NCBI GenBank assembly: GCA_016235815.1 | Contig: JACRIM010000034.1 | Location: 62,001-126,000 of the forward strand | Length of the DNA stretch: 64,000 nucleotides | Reading direction: 5' to 3' | DNA from: Planctomycetota bacterium | GTDB lineage: Bacteria > Planctomycetota > Phycisphaerae > UBA1845 > UTPLA1 | Shown here: positions 34,758 through 43,861 of the stretch, in pieces | Position numbering within the stretch: position 1 is the stretch's first letter | How the letters are laid out: each line of letters opens with the position of its first letter | Notes under the pieces: model-generated | Database searches by the model: none | Seen by the model: only the letters and a program-made list of their open reading frames with translations | What the model was told of the DNA's origin: nothing | Program-made: the position numbers and the translations under genes

Positions 34758-36227
34758 ATGCTTGTTGAATCGCTATTGGCTGCCGCAGACCGTGCCCCCA
34801 AAGGGGCCGCCATCGCCGACCCGACGCGGTCGATGGACTATCCAGGCCTCCTGGCGTTCTCCGATGTCATGAGGCGGCAGATCGAATCCGCAACGACCAA
34901 TCCGCATGTCGGGATCATGCTGCCATCGACGGTTGCGTTCGGGGCCACGTTTTTCGGGGCGCTCTGGGCGCGTCGGACGGTGGTTCCGCTCAATTTTCTA
35001 TTGCAACCGTCGGAACTTGCGGCCGTCATCGCCGATTCAGGGCTGGATACCATTTTCACCACCAAGTTTTTCGAATCACAAGTTGCCGCATTGCCCGCGA
35101 AGAAGATCTTTCTCGAAGACCTTCCGCTCAAGCGCGAGATGATCTTGGAGAAAGTCCGAAGCACGCCACCGCCGCCGAAGGTTTCACCCGATGATATTGC
35201 GATACTTCTTTATACCTCCGGCACGTCGGGCATTCCAAAAGGTGTTTGTCAGACGTATGGCAATCTGCGACACGATGTAGATGCGAGCATCGAGAAGGCC
35301 CGGTTGCAGTCGCATCATCGTTTTCTGGGCGTTCTGCCGCTGTTCCACAGCTTTGGAATTACGGCCATGCTCCTGGTTCCGGTGGTGCTGGGGGCATCGG
35401 TTTATTATGTGCCGCGCTTTCACCCCGCCGGAATCTTCGACACGATCCGTGAGCAGAAGAGCAGCGTGACAATGCTCATCGCCAGCATGTATTCCGCCAT
35501 GCTTCGGGCGAAGCAGGCCGTGGCCGCTGACCTTGCTTCGATTGAGTTCGCCATCAGCGGCGGCGAGGCGTTGCCGATGGCTGTTCACGCGGCGTTCAAG
35601 GAACGATTTCAGGTCGACATCCTGCAGGGCTATGGCATGACCGAGGCTGCGCCGGTGGTGAGCCTCAACATGCCGTGGGCGCACAAGCTCGGCAGCGTCG
35701 GGCAGCCGATCCCGGGCGTGGAAGCACGTTCGTTTGATGACGCCGGAAATCCGGTGGCGGCTGGTCATGACGGCGAGCTTTGGATTCGCGGGCCGATTGT
35801 GATGAAGGGTTATTACAAGAAGGACGCGGAAACTCAGGCGGTACTGACGTCGGATGGTTGGTATAAGACGGGCGACATGGCCTCGGTCGATGCTGACGGT
35901 TACATCACCATCACCGGCCGGAAAAAGGAGATGATCATCGTGGGTGGTGAGAACGTCTATCCACGGGAGGTGGAGAGCGTGCTTGATCAGCATCCGGCGG
36001 TTGCGGAATCGGCCGTTGTGGGGCAGGTCGATCCATCCCGCGGTGAGGTGGTGGCGGCGTTTGTTACGTTGCAGGAGGGGAAGACGGCGACCGACATCGA
36101 ACTCCGAGATTTTTGTCGGGATCGCCTCGCTGGGTACAAGATTCCACGCCGCGTGGTCATCGCCGCCGACCTTCCACGGGGTCCGACGGGCAAGATCCTG
36201 AAGCGCAAGCTCAAAGAGTTGCTCTGA
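34758..36227 (+). CDS. Acyl-CoA synthetase (AMP-forming)
   Basis: 489-aa adenylate-forming enzyme (ANL superfamily) that activates a carboxylic acid, probably a fatty acid, to its CoA thioester via an acyl-AMP. Motifs in order are LLYTSGTSGIPKGV (P-loop), GYGMTEAAP, GWYKTGDMASVDADGYITITGRKKEMI, and the C-terminal lysine in PTGKILKRKLKELL. Start ATG 34758 gives the usual N-terminus and matches the family length. Divergent from the lipoprotein pair. The substrate chain length cannot be read from sequence. Confidence 0.88.
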   Translation: MLVESLLAAADRAPKGAAIADPTRSMDYPGLLAFSDVMRRQIESATTNPHVGIMLPSTVAFGATFFGALWARRTVVPLNFLLQPSELAAVIADSGLDTIFTTKFFESQVAALPAKKIFLEDLPLKREMILEKVRSTPPPPKVSPDDIAILLYTSGTSGIPKGVCQTYGNLRHDVDASIEKARLQSHHRFLGVLPLFHSFGITAMLLVPVVLGASVYYVPRFHPAGIFDTIREQKSSVTMLIASMYSAMLRAKQAVAADLASIEFAISGGEALPMAVHAAFKERFQVDILQGYGMTEAAPVVSLNMPWAHKLGSVGQPIPGVEARSFDDAGNPVAAGHDGELWIRGPIVMKGYYKKDAETQAVLTSDGWYKTGDMASVDADGYITITGRKKEMIIVGGENVYPREVESVLDQHPAVAESAVVGQVDPSRGEVVAAFVTLQEGKTATDIELRDFCRDRLAGYKIPRRVVIAADLPRGPTGKILKRKLKELL

Positions 36228-36529
36228 AAAGCGGTGACGTGTTGCCAATAATAAACTCCGGCGCAACATTAGCAATCCCCGCATGATGCGCCACGAAGAC
36301 CTTCGCACGCCTGAGATGTGCGTGGCGTGCCGGCATCATCGGCCCGCCGACCCCGACGTCTTTCCCCGTTTCACTACGCGACCTAAGACTCCACATGGCC
36401 GATGTTTAGGGTGGCGTCGCGCCCAATGGGTGAATGATTATGGCACTGGCATCGGAATTGCACGGACCTCGCCGTTTGAGTTACGGTAGCGCGGCAACGC
36501 GCGACTATCGTGGGGAACGGGAAGGCGGC
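36228..36529 (+). other. Intergenic stretch before the PilZ gene
   Basis: About 300 bases with no convincing gene on either strand and no clear terminator or promoter. Confidence 0.5.
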
Positions 36530-36898
36530 ATGATGCACGACGAGCCTGTGAAATCTTCTGACGTCGACCGTCGTGGGTCGCGGCGACTTGAGTTGCGACT
36601 TCCCGTCGAACTTCGCATGGCTGACGGCGAGGCGTCCACGCTGGTCCGCACGATTACGCGTAACATCAGTACCGGCGGTTTGTATGTCGAACTTGATCGC
36701 GCCGATTTCTCACCCGGTGACCGCCTTAATATCGAGCTAACCGTTCCTCCGGCCGAAGGTGTGTCACCCTATCCCGGCCGCGCTTCCTGCACGGCGGAAG
36801 TCGTTCGGTGTACGCCGCTGGCCGCAGATTCCAAGACAAATTTAGATCGGGTCGGGATCGCGGCACGGTTTCTGGATCGGCTTCGAATCACCTATTAA
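36530..36898 (+). CDS. PilZ domain protein
   Basis: 122 aa, one PilZ domain that binds cyclic di-GMP and controls motility, adhesion or polysaccharide synthesis. The RxxxR part lies in DRRGSRRLELRLPVE and the second ligand motif in RNISTGGLYVE. ATG 36530 has an AAGGCGGC stretch just upstream; a longer frame begins at 36434 without support. No diguanylate cyclase is in the window, but a hyaluronan-synthase-like transferase lies 3 kb away. Confidence 0.8.
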   Translation: MMHDEPVKSSDVDRRGSRRLELRLPVELRMADGEASTLVRTITRNISTGGLYVELDRADFSPGDRLNIELTVPPAEGVSPYPGRASCTAEVVRCTPLAADSKTNLDRVGIAARFLDRLRITY

Positions 36899-37177
36899 CG
36901 ACGATTTCGCATGGTCCGGCGGGCCGAACCTTAAAAAACTGGCAAAATTCGCTTGCCTCGGACGATGTACAAGATATCATTCCGGCAGGTTCAGCGTTGG
37001 GGAAACACGCTGTGTCCGATTTGCCGGGGCTATTGGGAGCGCCGCTTCCAACCATCACCTTGCACAAAGACTGAGACGACGGATCGTGAAACGAGTCATT
37101 GACCAGGAGGGTCATGGAGAGTGTTGCACCGCACCGTCGCGGAGTGCGCGCTCACCAATGTCTTTGCGAGTGTAACC

Positions 37178-37378
37178 ATGCGTTACCGACAACACGTTGT
37201 GGAAGAAAAGTCACGTCACGAAATCATTACTCGAGCGAAGATCAGCTACGCCGAGCAAAAAACGAACATGTCCATGCGGGCGTGGATCGATCGCGAGCTG
37301 CAGGGCACCGGCATGCCGGCGCTCACCGATGATGAGTGCGGGACCTATGCTTTGAACAATCGGCCGCGGTTGTTTTAG
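37178..37378 (+). CDS. Short hypothetical protein
   Basis: 66 aa, mostly charged, predicted helical in its first half (EEKSRHEIITRAKISYAEQK). No family recognised and only a weak ribosome site. The 279 bases before it hold nothing convincing. It may not be a real gene. Confidence 0.35.
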   Translation: MRYRQHVVEEKSRHEIITRAKISYAEQKTNMSMRAWIDRELQGTGMPALTDDECGTYALNNRPRLF

Positions 37379-37437
37379 GGTCTTCACCCGACCAGCGTCC
37401 ATTGCAGAATCTTCGCCGTGCCTTCACGGCTCGTGCG

Positions 37438-38223
37438 TCACACCGCCCAGTCCGCCGTTTCTTGTTTGTAAAACGCCCGAAGCTGTGCATACAGCGCGGG
37501 GTGGTTTCGCTTCATTCGCCTGCCGTCCTCGAAGAAATGTTCCGTCGCGACCGCGAAAAACTCGGCGGGGCTTTCCGCTCCGTAGGGGTCGAGCAGCGTG
37601 CGCCTTCCCATGGAGGCAGCCGCACGAAGCGCGCGAAGCTCAGATGACATGACGCGCGACCACTCGGTGAAATCGTTTGATCGCTCAAGGGGCGGTGCGC
37701 CGTCGGCTTCGCCATTGAGGTAGTCGAGGGCGTGGGCGAACTCATGAAAAACAACGTTGCGTCCGTCGAGGCGATCGGACGCCGATTGTTTAACGTGCTC
37801 CCATGCGAGAAGCACAGGACCACGGCGCGAGGCTTCGCCGATCCGCGATTGATCGATGTGGTAGGTCCGGCCGTCGGGGCCGATGGCGTCGAGGGATAGA
37901 CCGAAATCCTCGGGGTAGAGGATGACTTCTTTTGTCTCCGGGTAGAGGCCAAGGCGGGGAATGTTCAGTATGAGCAGGCAGGCCTGCGCGGCGACGACCA
38001 GCTTCATGTGCTGTGTCACCGTGAGATCGCGATTGCCCCAGAACTCCTTTTCGGCGATGAACCGTTCAATCAGGTCGTGTGCGCGTTTCCGCTCATCGGG
38101 GGACAAGAAACGATAATGCGGCACGGACCGCGCCACGGCGCGCTGCCAATCGACTGGCAATGGAACGGCCGGCTTTGGGGATTTCGGAGCCGTGCGACCC
38201 AGTAAACGTCGAAGCCATGACAT
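37438..38223 (-). CDS. mtfA: Zinc metallopeptidase, MtfA family (M90)
   Basis: 261 aa, usual MtfA size. The zinc site is HEFAHALD with the third ligand in the downstream segment ESPAEFFAVATEHFFE. N-terminal block SVPHYRFLSPDERKRAHDLIERFIAEKEFWG and VAAQACLLIL are typical. In E. coli MtfA binds the Mlc repressor and links glucose uptake to peptidase activity; no Mlc is visible here, so only the peptidase assignment is safe. The start is ATG 38223. The gene is divergent from the MaoC-like gene. Confidence 0.88.
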   Translation of the reverse strand: MSWLRRLLGRTAPKSPKPAVPLPVDWQRAVARSVPHYRFLSPDERKRAHDLIERFIAEKEFWGNRDLTVTQHMKLVVAAQACLLILNIPRLGLYPETKEVILYPEDFGLSLDAIGPDGRTYHIDQSRIGEASRRGPVLLAWEHVKQSASDRLDGRNVVFHEFAHALDYLNGEADGAPPLERSNDFTEWSRVMSSELRALRAAASMGRRTLLDPYGAESPAEFFAVATEHFFEDGRRMKRNHPALYAQLRAFYKQETADWAV

Positions 38224-38281
38224 GGCAATATGATACGTGTGGAGCCGGCAATCGGCCGGACGAACAAAAGGAGAGACACCG

Positions 38282-38722
38282 ATGCCCGGTCTTACGCCCC
38301 GCACGCGCGAAACGCTTCAGATCAATGACTCGGGGTCGTTTACGAAGACGATTACCGAGAAAGATGTGTTCGCGTTTGCAGACGCATCGGGCGATTTCAA
38401 TCCGCTGCATATTGACGAGGAGTACGCAAAAAAGTCGCGATTCGGCCAGCGCGTCGCGCATGGCATTCTCATGGCGGGGATTATTTCCTCGGTGCTTGGC
38501 GGCGAGATTCCCGGTGTCGGCACGGTCTTTGTTGAGTTGCACATTCGCTTTCTGAAGCCGGTGTTCTTCGGCGACACGATTACGGCCAATGCGATCGTTA
38601 CGGAGATTATCAATCCAAAACGCATTCGGCTGATGGTGTATTGCGTCAATCAGGATGGGGTGGATGTAGCGATTGGGAATGCGATCGTGGTGCCGCCGGA
38701 GGGGACGAAGGTGTTGGCCTAG
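38282..38722 (+). CDS. MaoC-like (R)-specific enoyl-CoA hydratase
   Basis: 146-aa hot-dog fold protein. The hydratase 2 motif is FADASGDFNPLHIDEEYA with catalytic Asp and His, followed by FGQRVAHGILMAG. It hydrates trans-2-enoyl-CoA to (R)-3-hydroxyacyl-CoA, as PhaJ does in polyhydroxyalkanoate metabolism, or acts in fatty-acid turnover. ATG 38282 has AAGGAG eleven bases upstream. The acyl-CoA synthetase at 34758 could supply its substrate, but they are not an operon. Confidence 0.85.
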   Translation: MPGLTPRTRETLQINDSGSFTKTITEKDVFAFADASGDFNPLHIDEEYAKKSRFGQRVAHGILMAGIISSVLGGEIPGVGTVFVELHIRFLKPVFFGDTITANAIVTEIINPKRIRLMVYCVNQDGVDVAIGNAIVVPPEGTKVLA

Positions 38723-38766
38723 CCTTGGATCTCAGTCAGGGGCGAAATTGTTGATCCCCGTGTCAT

Positions 38767-38796
38767 TTGCGGCGTTTAGACAAGCTGCCATATAAT
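38767..38796 (+). promoter_or_regulatory. Promoter of the DUF5678-like/retropepsin-like pair
   Basis: TTGCGG (38767-38772), an 18-base spacer and a perfect TATAAT (38791-38796). Confidence 0.5.
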
Positions 38797-38831
38797 GCGC
38801 ATTGTCACTGCAACTTTATGAGGATGGGCTC

Positions 38832-39071
38832 ATGTCTCACGCACCGCCATTGCCAATGCCAACGGCTGCTTATCTTCGCAATAGTCAGTGGATCATTGAC
38901 CACTACTCGGAGCTTTTGCGCAACCTTGGCGTATGCTGGGTGGCAGTGCATGACGGCAAGGTTCTTTCGTCCGGACCAGCACTTGGTCCTGTGACGGATG
39001 TTGCTGAACGAGTCGCCCCGGCTGCCGATATTGCCTTTCAGTTCATCGACGACGCTACCCTCATCTATTGA
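38832..39071 (+). CDS. Small DUF5678-like protein
   Basis: 79 aa. The core NLGVCWVAVHDGKVLSSGPALGPV followed by VAERV and a short beta end resembles DUF5678, a small domain found near protease-like genes in archaea and bacteria. It is probably cytoplasmic; function unknown. ATG 38832 has GAGGATGG upstream. The retropepsin-like gene starts 44 bases later on the same strand, so the pair is probably one transcript. Confidence 0.6.
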   Translation: MSHAPPLPMPTAAYLRNSQWIIDHYSELLRNLGVCWVAVHDGKVLSSGPALGPVTDVAERVAPAADIAFQFIDDATLIY

Positions 39072-39114
39072 TCGATGCAGTGAATGCATATTTCGTTGCA
39101 CTCGTGCGAGCTGT

Positions 39115-39558
39115 ATGGGCCGAATAAACCTTGACATACTTCGTGAGCCACACCATCCATCGATCGAAGCGGGGTATCCGGTGGAGGGGGGGCGAGTATT
39201 TGCGCACGTAGGTCTTTCTACTCCATCAGGGTGGACTCAATTTCGTCGAGCGGTTGTGGATACGGGGGCACCAATCAGTCTCTTTCCGAGGCGGATGTGG
39301 GAGGGGACGCGATTTTTGGAGTTGGGGCGTACTCGAATCGGTGGGATCATGCGTCGCCCCGAGTGCTTGATCGATGCGACGCTTGCAGAGATCGTTTGCC
39401 TCATGTCGGACGGGCACGCGACGCTTGGGCCACTGACAGTTCCTGCGTATCTTGCCGAATCGGACGAGGTGGCGGCATTAATTGGGTTTGCCGGCGTTTT
39501 CGACCATGCGACTTTTCACCTGGATGTTCGCCAGGGTGATGCGTGGATTTCGGATTGA
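39115..39558 (+). CDS. Retropepsin-like aspartyl protease
   Basis: 147 aa with the aspartyl protease signature VDTGAPISLFP (Asp49, Thr50, Gly51, Ala52) and a single-lobed beta-rich body, so it would need to dimerise as retroviral proteases do. The later IGFAGVFDHA segment can be the hydrophobic-Gly motif of the second strand. No signal peptide, so it is probably cytoplasmic. The substrate may be its neighbour or another small protein; this is speculation. Confidence 0.65.
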   Translation: MGRINLDILREPHHPSIEAGYPVEGGRVFAHVGLSTPSGWTQFRRAVVDTGAPISLFPRRMWEGTRFLELGRTRIGGIMRRPECLIDATLAEIVCLMSDGHATLGPLTVPAYLAESDEVAALIGFAGVFDHATFHLDVRQGDAWISD

Positions 39559-39563
39559 TCCTG

Positions 39564-40985
39564 CTATTTCCCACCGGCTGTTCTTGTCATCCACACGCTC
39601 TTGTGCGATGTGAACAAAGCCCAGGGCCAGACCCAGGAGAGCAGCAGCATGGCATAGAGGCTGTAGACGATGGCGAGGAGGGCGTCGTCGTTGCGATCGA
39701 AAGTCCCGGCAAAAATAAGCGGGAAAACTCCACTCGCGATGGCGGCGGCGAGGAGTTTGAGGCCGAAAATCGGGGGCGAAGCGATCGCGAGACCGATGGC
39801 GGCGGCGAGGAATAGGTAAGGGACGACAAGCCCCGTCGCGCCGACAACAAAGTTGAAAAGAAATCCGGCTTCAATCGGGACTGCGCTGTTTGTGTGAGGG
39901 GCGCGTCGTTGGATGAGAATTGACGCGAGATGGGCGGTCTCGCGGACATTGCTGCGGCCCCAGCGGAGGAACATGCGGGCGAGACCGGTGTAGGTGGTCG
40001 GCGCGAGGGTTTGAACTCGGGCGGTTCGCTGAAAGGTGACGGCGTACCCCTGGCCGCGGATGTAATTGGTCATGGCATGGTCTTCGCCGGCGCGGGCCGG
40101 GTGACCGAGCCACTGCTGGTGCAGCCATTCGCTGAGGATAGGTACGACGGCCGTTCGTCGATAGGCAGCGAGCGCACCGGCGACGCAAAGGACGCCGCCG
40201 CCGGACATGACGCTTTGGGCCGCTCGCTTGAAGTCGAAGGTCATCAGATATCGAATGTCGAGCATCCGGGGGATGAGGCCATCGGATTTGTTGAGGACGC
40301 GGACGTTGCCGGCGACGGCGCCAATGCGCGGATTGCGGACGAGCGGGCTGACGAGTTCGATTAAGGCGTCCGCATCAACCAGTGAATCACTGTCGACGGT
40401 AATGAGGATGTCGCCGGTGGCGCGGCGAAATCCTTCGTAAAGGGCGTGGCGCTTGCCGCGATTGGCTGGGAGGCGAATCGTTTGAATGCGCCGATCGGAG
40501 CCGCTGTTGTGAAACCAGTCTCGTGTTCGCTCAATCTGCGCCCATGTTTCGTCGGTGCTGCCGTCGTCGACCACGATGATCTCGAGTCGGTCGGAGGGGT
40601 AGTGACATTGCGCGAGGTGAGAAAGCGTGTCGGCGATGAGCGCCCCTTCATTGAAGGCGGGAACGATGACGGAGATACGCGGCAGCGAATCGCCTGAAAC
40701 GCTGGGGACGGGGCGGTAACGCATTGCCAATATGAACCGCCACACGGTCCACACCGTGGTTAGGGCGGCGTAGGCTGTACCAAGAATGAGCAATGGCCGA
40801 CCGAGGCGATGTTGCCAGAGGATCTGGAATGCCTGGGCGCGGGTGTGTTGTGTCAGCGTTACAAGAAGAACCCCGATGCTGAAAACGATGATTGCGGTTT
40901 TGAGGATGGCGTCGGGAATATCGACCGTGCGCGGGGAAGCGCGATCCGTTTCGACGATGGCGGTTGGACTGGAAAAAGTGGTCAC
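39564..40985 (-). CDS. Membrane glycosyltransferase family 2, hyaluronan synthase-like
   Basis: 473 aa. Two membrane helices at the N-terminus (about 30-50 and 65-90), a GT-A catalytic domain (about 105-340) and three or four helices at the C-terminus, the layout of processive beta-glycan synthases (HasA, NodC, cellulose synthase-like). Motifs are VVDDGSTDE, TVDSDSL (DxD), GED and FLRWGRSN in place of QxxRW. It uses a UDP-sugar and probably both makes and exports a polysaccharide. The C-terminus ends five bases after the retropepsin-like gene stop, convergent. The PilZ protein nearby could be a regulator, as in other glycan systems. Confidence 0.82.
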   Translation of the reverse strand: MTTFSSPTAIVETDRASPRTVDIPDAILKTAIIVFSIGVLLVTLTQHTRAQAFQILWQHRLGRPLLILGTAYAALTTVWTVWRFILAMRYRPVPSVSGDSLPRISVIVPAFNEGALIADTLSHLAQCHYPSDRLEIIVVDDGSTDETWAQIERTRDWFHNSGSDRRIQTIRLPANRGKRHALYEGFRRATGDILITVDSDSLVDADALIELVSPLVRNPRIGAVAGNVRVLNKSDGLIPRMLDIRYLMTFDFKRAAQSVMSGGGVLCVAGALAAYRRTAVVPILSEWLHQQWLGHPARAGEDHAMTNYIRGQGYAVTFQRTARVQTLAPTTYTGLARMFLRWGRSNVRETAHLASILIQRRAPHTNSAVPIEAGFLFNFVVGATGLVVPYLFLAAAIGLAIASPPIFGLKLLAAAIASGVFPLIFAGTFDRNDDALLAIVYSLYAMLLLSWVWPWALFTSHKSVWMTRTAGGK

Positions 40986-41022
40986 GCCCGAACTCCGTTA
41001 CGCGGGGTGAATCGTATCGCGA

Positions 41023-41820
41023 TCAGACGGCTGCGGGCAGGGTGAGCGTAAAGGTCGCGCCGAAGCCGGGCTGGCTTTGAACGGTGATATCGCCGCGTAG
41101 CTCGGACATGAGTCGCTTGCATACGTGAAGGCCGAGCCCTAGGCCGGCACGGTCGGGGCGAGTTTCTTGTTTTTTTGTGGAATAGAAAGGCTCGAAGATT
41201 CGACTCAGGCTGTCGGGCTTGATGCCGGGGCCGGTGTCGGAGACTTCGATGGTCACGCGGTTGTCGGGTTCGGTGCGGGCGGTGATTTCGAGTCGGCCGG
41301 GGCGGTCGAGCATGGCTTGTCGTGCGTTGAGAATGAGATTGAAAAAGACTTGTTGCAACGACACTGCGTGGGCGAACACGGTCAGGTCGTCGGGCACAAT
41401 GATCCGCAAGGTGATGGAGTCTTTGTCGAGATCGCGGCCGAGGCAGGCGATGGCGTCTTCGATCAGGGGTTTCAGTGGCACGGTGGTTGGAGGGGACAGG
41501 TCATCACCGGCCAGCCCAAGAATCTTCCCGGTGAGGTCGCTGAGTCGTTGAGCATTTTTTAGGGTGCGTTCGAGAGCCGTTTTCATCAGGTCCGGCTCGC
41601 CGCGCTGAACGGCGTATTGGCAGTAGCTGACGATGGGCGTCAGCATGTTGTTGAACTCGTGGGCGATCATGGCGGCCATGGTGCCGACCGAGGCAAGGCG
41701 TTGGAGGGAGTCGACCTGCTTTTGGAGGTCGCCAAAGTGCGATTCAACGCTGTCGAGGGCGCTCTGTACGAGGTCGCTGGTCTGGACTACGTTGCTGTCG
41801 GAAAAGTCGTGTGAGGGCAT
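41023..41820 (-). CDS. Soluble sensor histidine kinase
   Basis: 265 aa with no membrane segment. N-terminal coiled coil (about 15-45), then H-box IAHEFNNMLTPI with the phosphorylated His, and an ATP-binding domain with N-box FNLILNARQAM, G1 DTGPGI, F-box EPFYSTK and G2 GLGLGLHVCK. It lacks a sensor domain and a response regulator next door, so it probably works with partners elsewhere. Confidence 0.85.
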   Translation of the reverse strand: MPSHDFSDSNVVQTSDLVQSALDSVESHFGDLQKQVDSLQRLASVGTMAAMIAHEFNNMLTPIVSYCQYAVQRGEPDLMKTALERTLKNAQRLSDLTGKILGLAGDDLSPPTTVPLKPLIEDAIACLGRDLDKDSITLRIIVPDDLTVFAHAVSLQQVFFNLILNARQAMLDRPGRLEITARTEPDNRVTIEVSDTGPGIKPDSLSRIFEPFYSTKKQETRPDRAGLGLGLHVCKRLMSELRGDITVQSQPGFGATFTLTLPAAV

Positions 41821-41912
41821 GGGGAAATCGCCTGTCGTGGAATTATCGGCAGGGGGTGCGGCCGCGCATGATGGCGCGAATGTTGCGCGGATCGCGCAGG
41901 GAATGCGGATCG

Positions 41913-42185
41913 ATGGAATTACAGAGACGACTCGACATTCTGATCGGGCTTGCGGAGGAGCTTGGCCTGACGGTTCGGCGTGAGCCGCTGGGGGGGGACG
42001 GGGGTGGATTCTGTCGGATCAAGGGACAACGCATACTTTTCATAGACACCATGGGGGATTTGGAGACTCGCTACGAGCGGACGCTGGAGGCCGTCGCGGG
42101 GATTCCGGAGATCGAGCAGCGTTTCGTTCCGCCGGAGGTTCGCGAGGATATTGAGCGGACGCTGGGAAAGAGGCTGGAGAATTAG
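41913..42185 (+). CDS. Hypothetical small protein
   Basis: 90 aa: a helical N-terminus (LQRRLDILIGLAEELGLTVRRE), a Gly-rich turn, then RIKGQRILFIDTMGDLETRYERTLEAV and a charged end. The compact alpha/beta arrangement suggests a small folded domain. I know similar unnamed proteins in planctomycetes but no function. Divergent from the histidine kinase; followed by the hydrolase after 38 bases. Confidence 0.65.
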   Translation: MELQRRLDILIGLAEELGLTVRREPLGGDGGGFCRIKGQRILFIDTMGDLETRYERTLEAVAGIPEIEQRFVPPEVREDIERTLGKRLEN

Positions 42186-42223
42186 GGCTTGAGGTTTTCG
42201 CCTTGGGTGCTCATTTGGATCAG

Positions 42224-43120
42224 ATGGAGAAAACGCCGGCAGTGATGGACCATCCGGCAAAGCAGGGTCGGCGGGGCAAGGTGATTCGACGCGTCATACT
42301 TTATCCACTGCTCCTTTACGCCACCTATTGTGTGGCGATGTTTTTCTTTCAGGAGCACCTGCTCTTCCCGTCCGACATGGCGCCGGCGCCGGCACCCACG
42401 ACGGATCGATATGCTCGCAATACAACGGTAATCAAAATCGAGGTCGACGGAGGCGGTACGAATGAGGCGTGGTTCATTCCGGCGGTCAACGCGAGCGCAA
42501 CGAATCCCGCGCCGGTGGTGGTTTTCTTTCACGGCAACGCGGAGATCATTGACTACCTCGATGAGATCGTGTTGCCGTATCGACAGTTGGGCATGTCGGT
42601 GTATCTTCCGGAATATCGCGGATACGGACGCGGCAAGGGTCGGCCATCGGAGGCGGTAATACTCGTCGATGCACTTCGGTTCTACGACGAATTGATAAAG
42701 CGCCCTGACGTGGATCGGTCGCGCATCGTCCTTCATGGGCGATCACTGGGTGGAGGACCGGCGACGTACCTTGCGTCGCAGCGGCCGGCGAAGGCATTGG
42801 TTCTGCAATCAGTGTTCACCAGTACGGCGGACATGGCCAACACATTTGGCGCTCCGGGTTTCGTGGCGCGGCATCCATTTCGCAATGATCGAATCATTCC
42901 GACGCTGGACATGCCGATCCTGATTGCGCATGGGACATCGGATGATGTCATCCCGTTTGCACAAGGGCGAAAACTTGCATCGCTCGCCAAGCGAGCAACA
43001 TTTCGGGAGTATCCGTGCAATCACAACGGTTTCCCCGGAGACGGGCATGAAGAGGAGTGGTGGAACGAGGTGTCGACGTTCCTTCGAACTGCCGGCGTGC
43101 TCCCGGAGGTGAAGCCATGA
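42224..43120 (+). CDS. Membrane-anchored alpha/beta hydrolase
   Basis: 298 aa. One N-terminal membrane helix (about 22-42, LLLYATYCVAMFFF) then an alpha/beta hydrolase domain of the BEM46/ABHD type: oxyanion region FFHGNAE, nucleophile Ser in GRSLGGG, acid in GTSDDVIPF and base His in CNHNGFP. It is probably an esterase or lipase-like enzyme at the membrane surface. ATG 42224 is preferred to the upstream TTG. The stop overlaps the purN start (ATGA). Confidence 0.8.
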   Translation: MEKTPAVMDHPAKQGRRGKVIRRVILYPLLLYATYCVAMFFFQEHLLFPSDMAPAPAPTTDRYARNTTVIKIEVDGGGTNEAWFIPAVNASATNPAPVVVFFHGNAEIIDYLDEIVLPYRQLGMSVYLPEYRGYGRGKGRPSEAVILVDALRFYDELIKRPDVDRSRIVLHGRSLGGGPATYLASQRPAKALVLQSVFTSTADMANTFGAPGFVARHPFRNDRIIPTLDMPILIAHGTSDDVIPFAQGRKLASLAKRATFREYPCNHNGFPGDGHEEEWWNEVSTFLRTAGVLPEVKP

Positions 43121-43728
43121 AGAAGAAGGATCCTTTCCGCCTGGCCGTGCTGGTGTCGGGCGGCGGCACGGGTTTGCAGAATCTGATCGATCGCATTGCC
43201 GATGGACGACTGCCCGGCGTGGAGATCAGCGTGGTAATTTCATCGTGTGCAGACGCCAAGGCGGTGGAGCGGGCCGAGCGGGCGGAAATCCCGGTCGATA
43301 TCGTCTCGCCGCGTGATTTCACGGATGTGGCTCGGTTCAGCGAACATGTCGCGCTCACGCTGGATGTCTACGACGTGGACTTGGTGGTGCAGGCCGGGTG
43401 GCTTTGCTATTGGCAATTGCCGGCGCGGTGGCTGGGTAAGACGATCAATATTCACCCCGCGCTCCTGCCGAAATTTGGCGGCAAGGGGTTCTATGGTCGG
43501 CATGTGCATGAGGCGGTTTTGGCGGCGGGGGAGGCCGAGTCGGGGGCCACGGTGCATTGGGTGGATAACGAATACGACCATGGAGCAATCATTCGCCAGA
43601 CGCGGTGCCCGGTGGAGCCGGGGGATACGCCGGAGTCGCTTGCTTCGCGGGTTCAGGGGGCGGAGTTCACACTTTTGGCGTCGGTAATTGGGGAATTGCG
43701 TGATCGGCGGCGGTCGGGGACGTGGTAG
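43117..43728 (+). CDS. purN: Phosphoribosylglycinamide formyltransferase
   Basis: 203 aa, normal PurN length. It transfers a formyl group from 10-formyl-THF to GAR in purine synthesis. Phosphate-binding loop VLVSGGGTGLQNL; catalytic Asn111 and His113 in INIHPALLPKFGGKGFYG, and Asp154 in DHGAIIRQ. It is joined to the hydrolase gene by a four-base overlap, with no other purine gene nearby. Confidence 0.93.
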   Translation: MKKKDPFRLAVLVSGGGTGLQNLIDRIADGRLPGVEISVVISSCADAKAVERAERAEIPVDIVSPRDFTDVARFSEHVALTLDVYDVDLVVQAGWLCYWQLPARWLGKTINIHPALLPKFGGKGFYGRHVHEAVLAAGEAESGATVHWVDNEYDHGAIIRQTRCPVEPGDTPESLASRVQGAEFTLLASVIGELRDRRRSGTW

Positions 43729-43773
43729 GGGCGAATTCTCGTCGAAATTGTGTGGTTTTTCGGGCTGTCTTTT

Positions 43774-43802
43774 TTGATCCTTACCCGCGACGCGGATAAA
43801 AT
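43774..43802 (+). promoter_or_regulatory. Promoter of the dockerin-type secreted protein at 43862
   Basis: TTGATC (43774-43779), a 17-base spacer and TAAAAT (43797-43802). Its transcription start near 43809 rules out an upstream start at 43805. Confidence 0.5.
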
Positions 43803-43861
43803 CGATGGTTTCCGCAGATCTGCACTGGAGGGTGAAGAACGTGGCGTTGCTGTTTCGCGAC

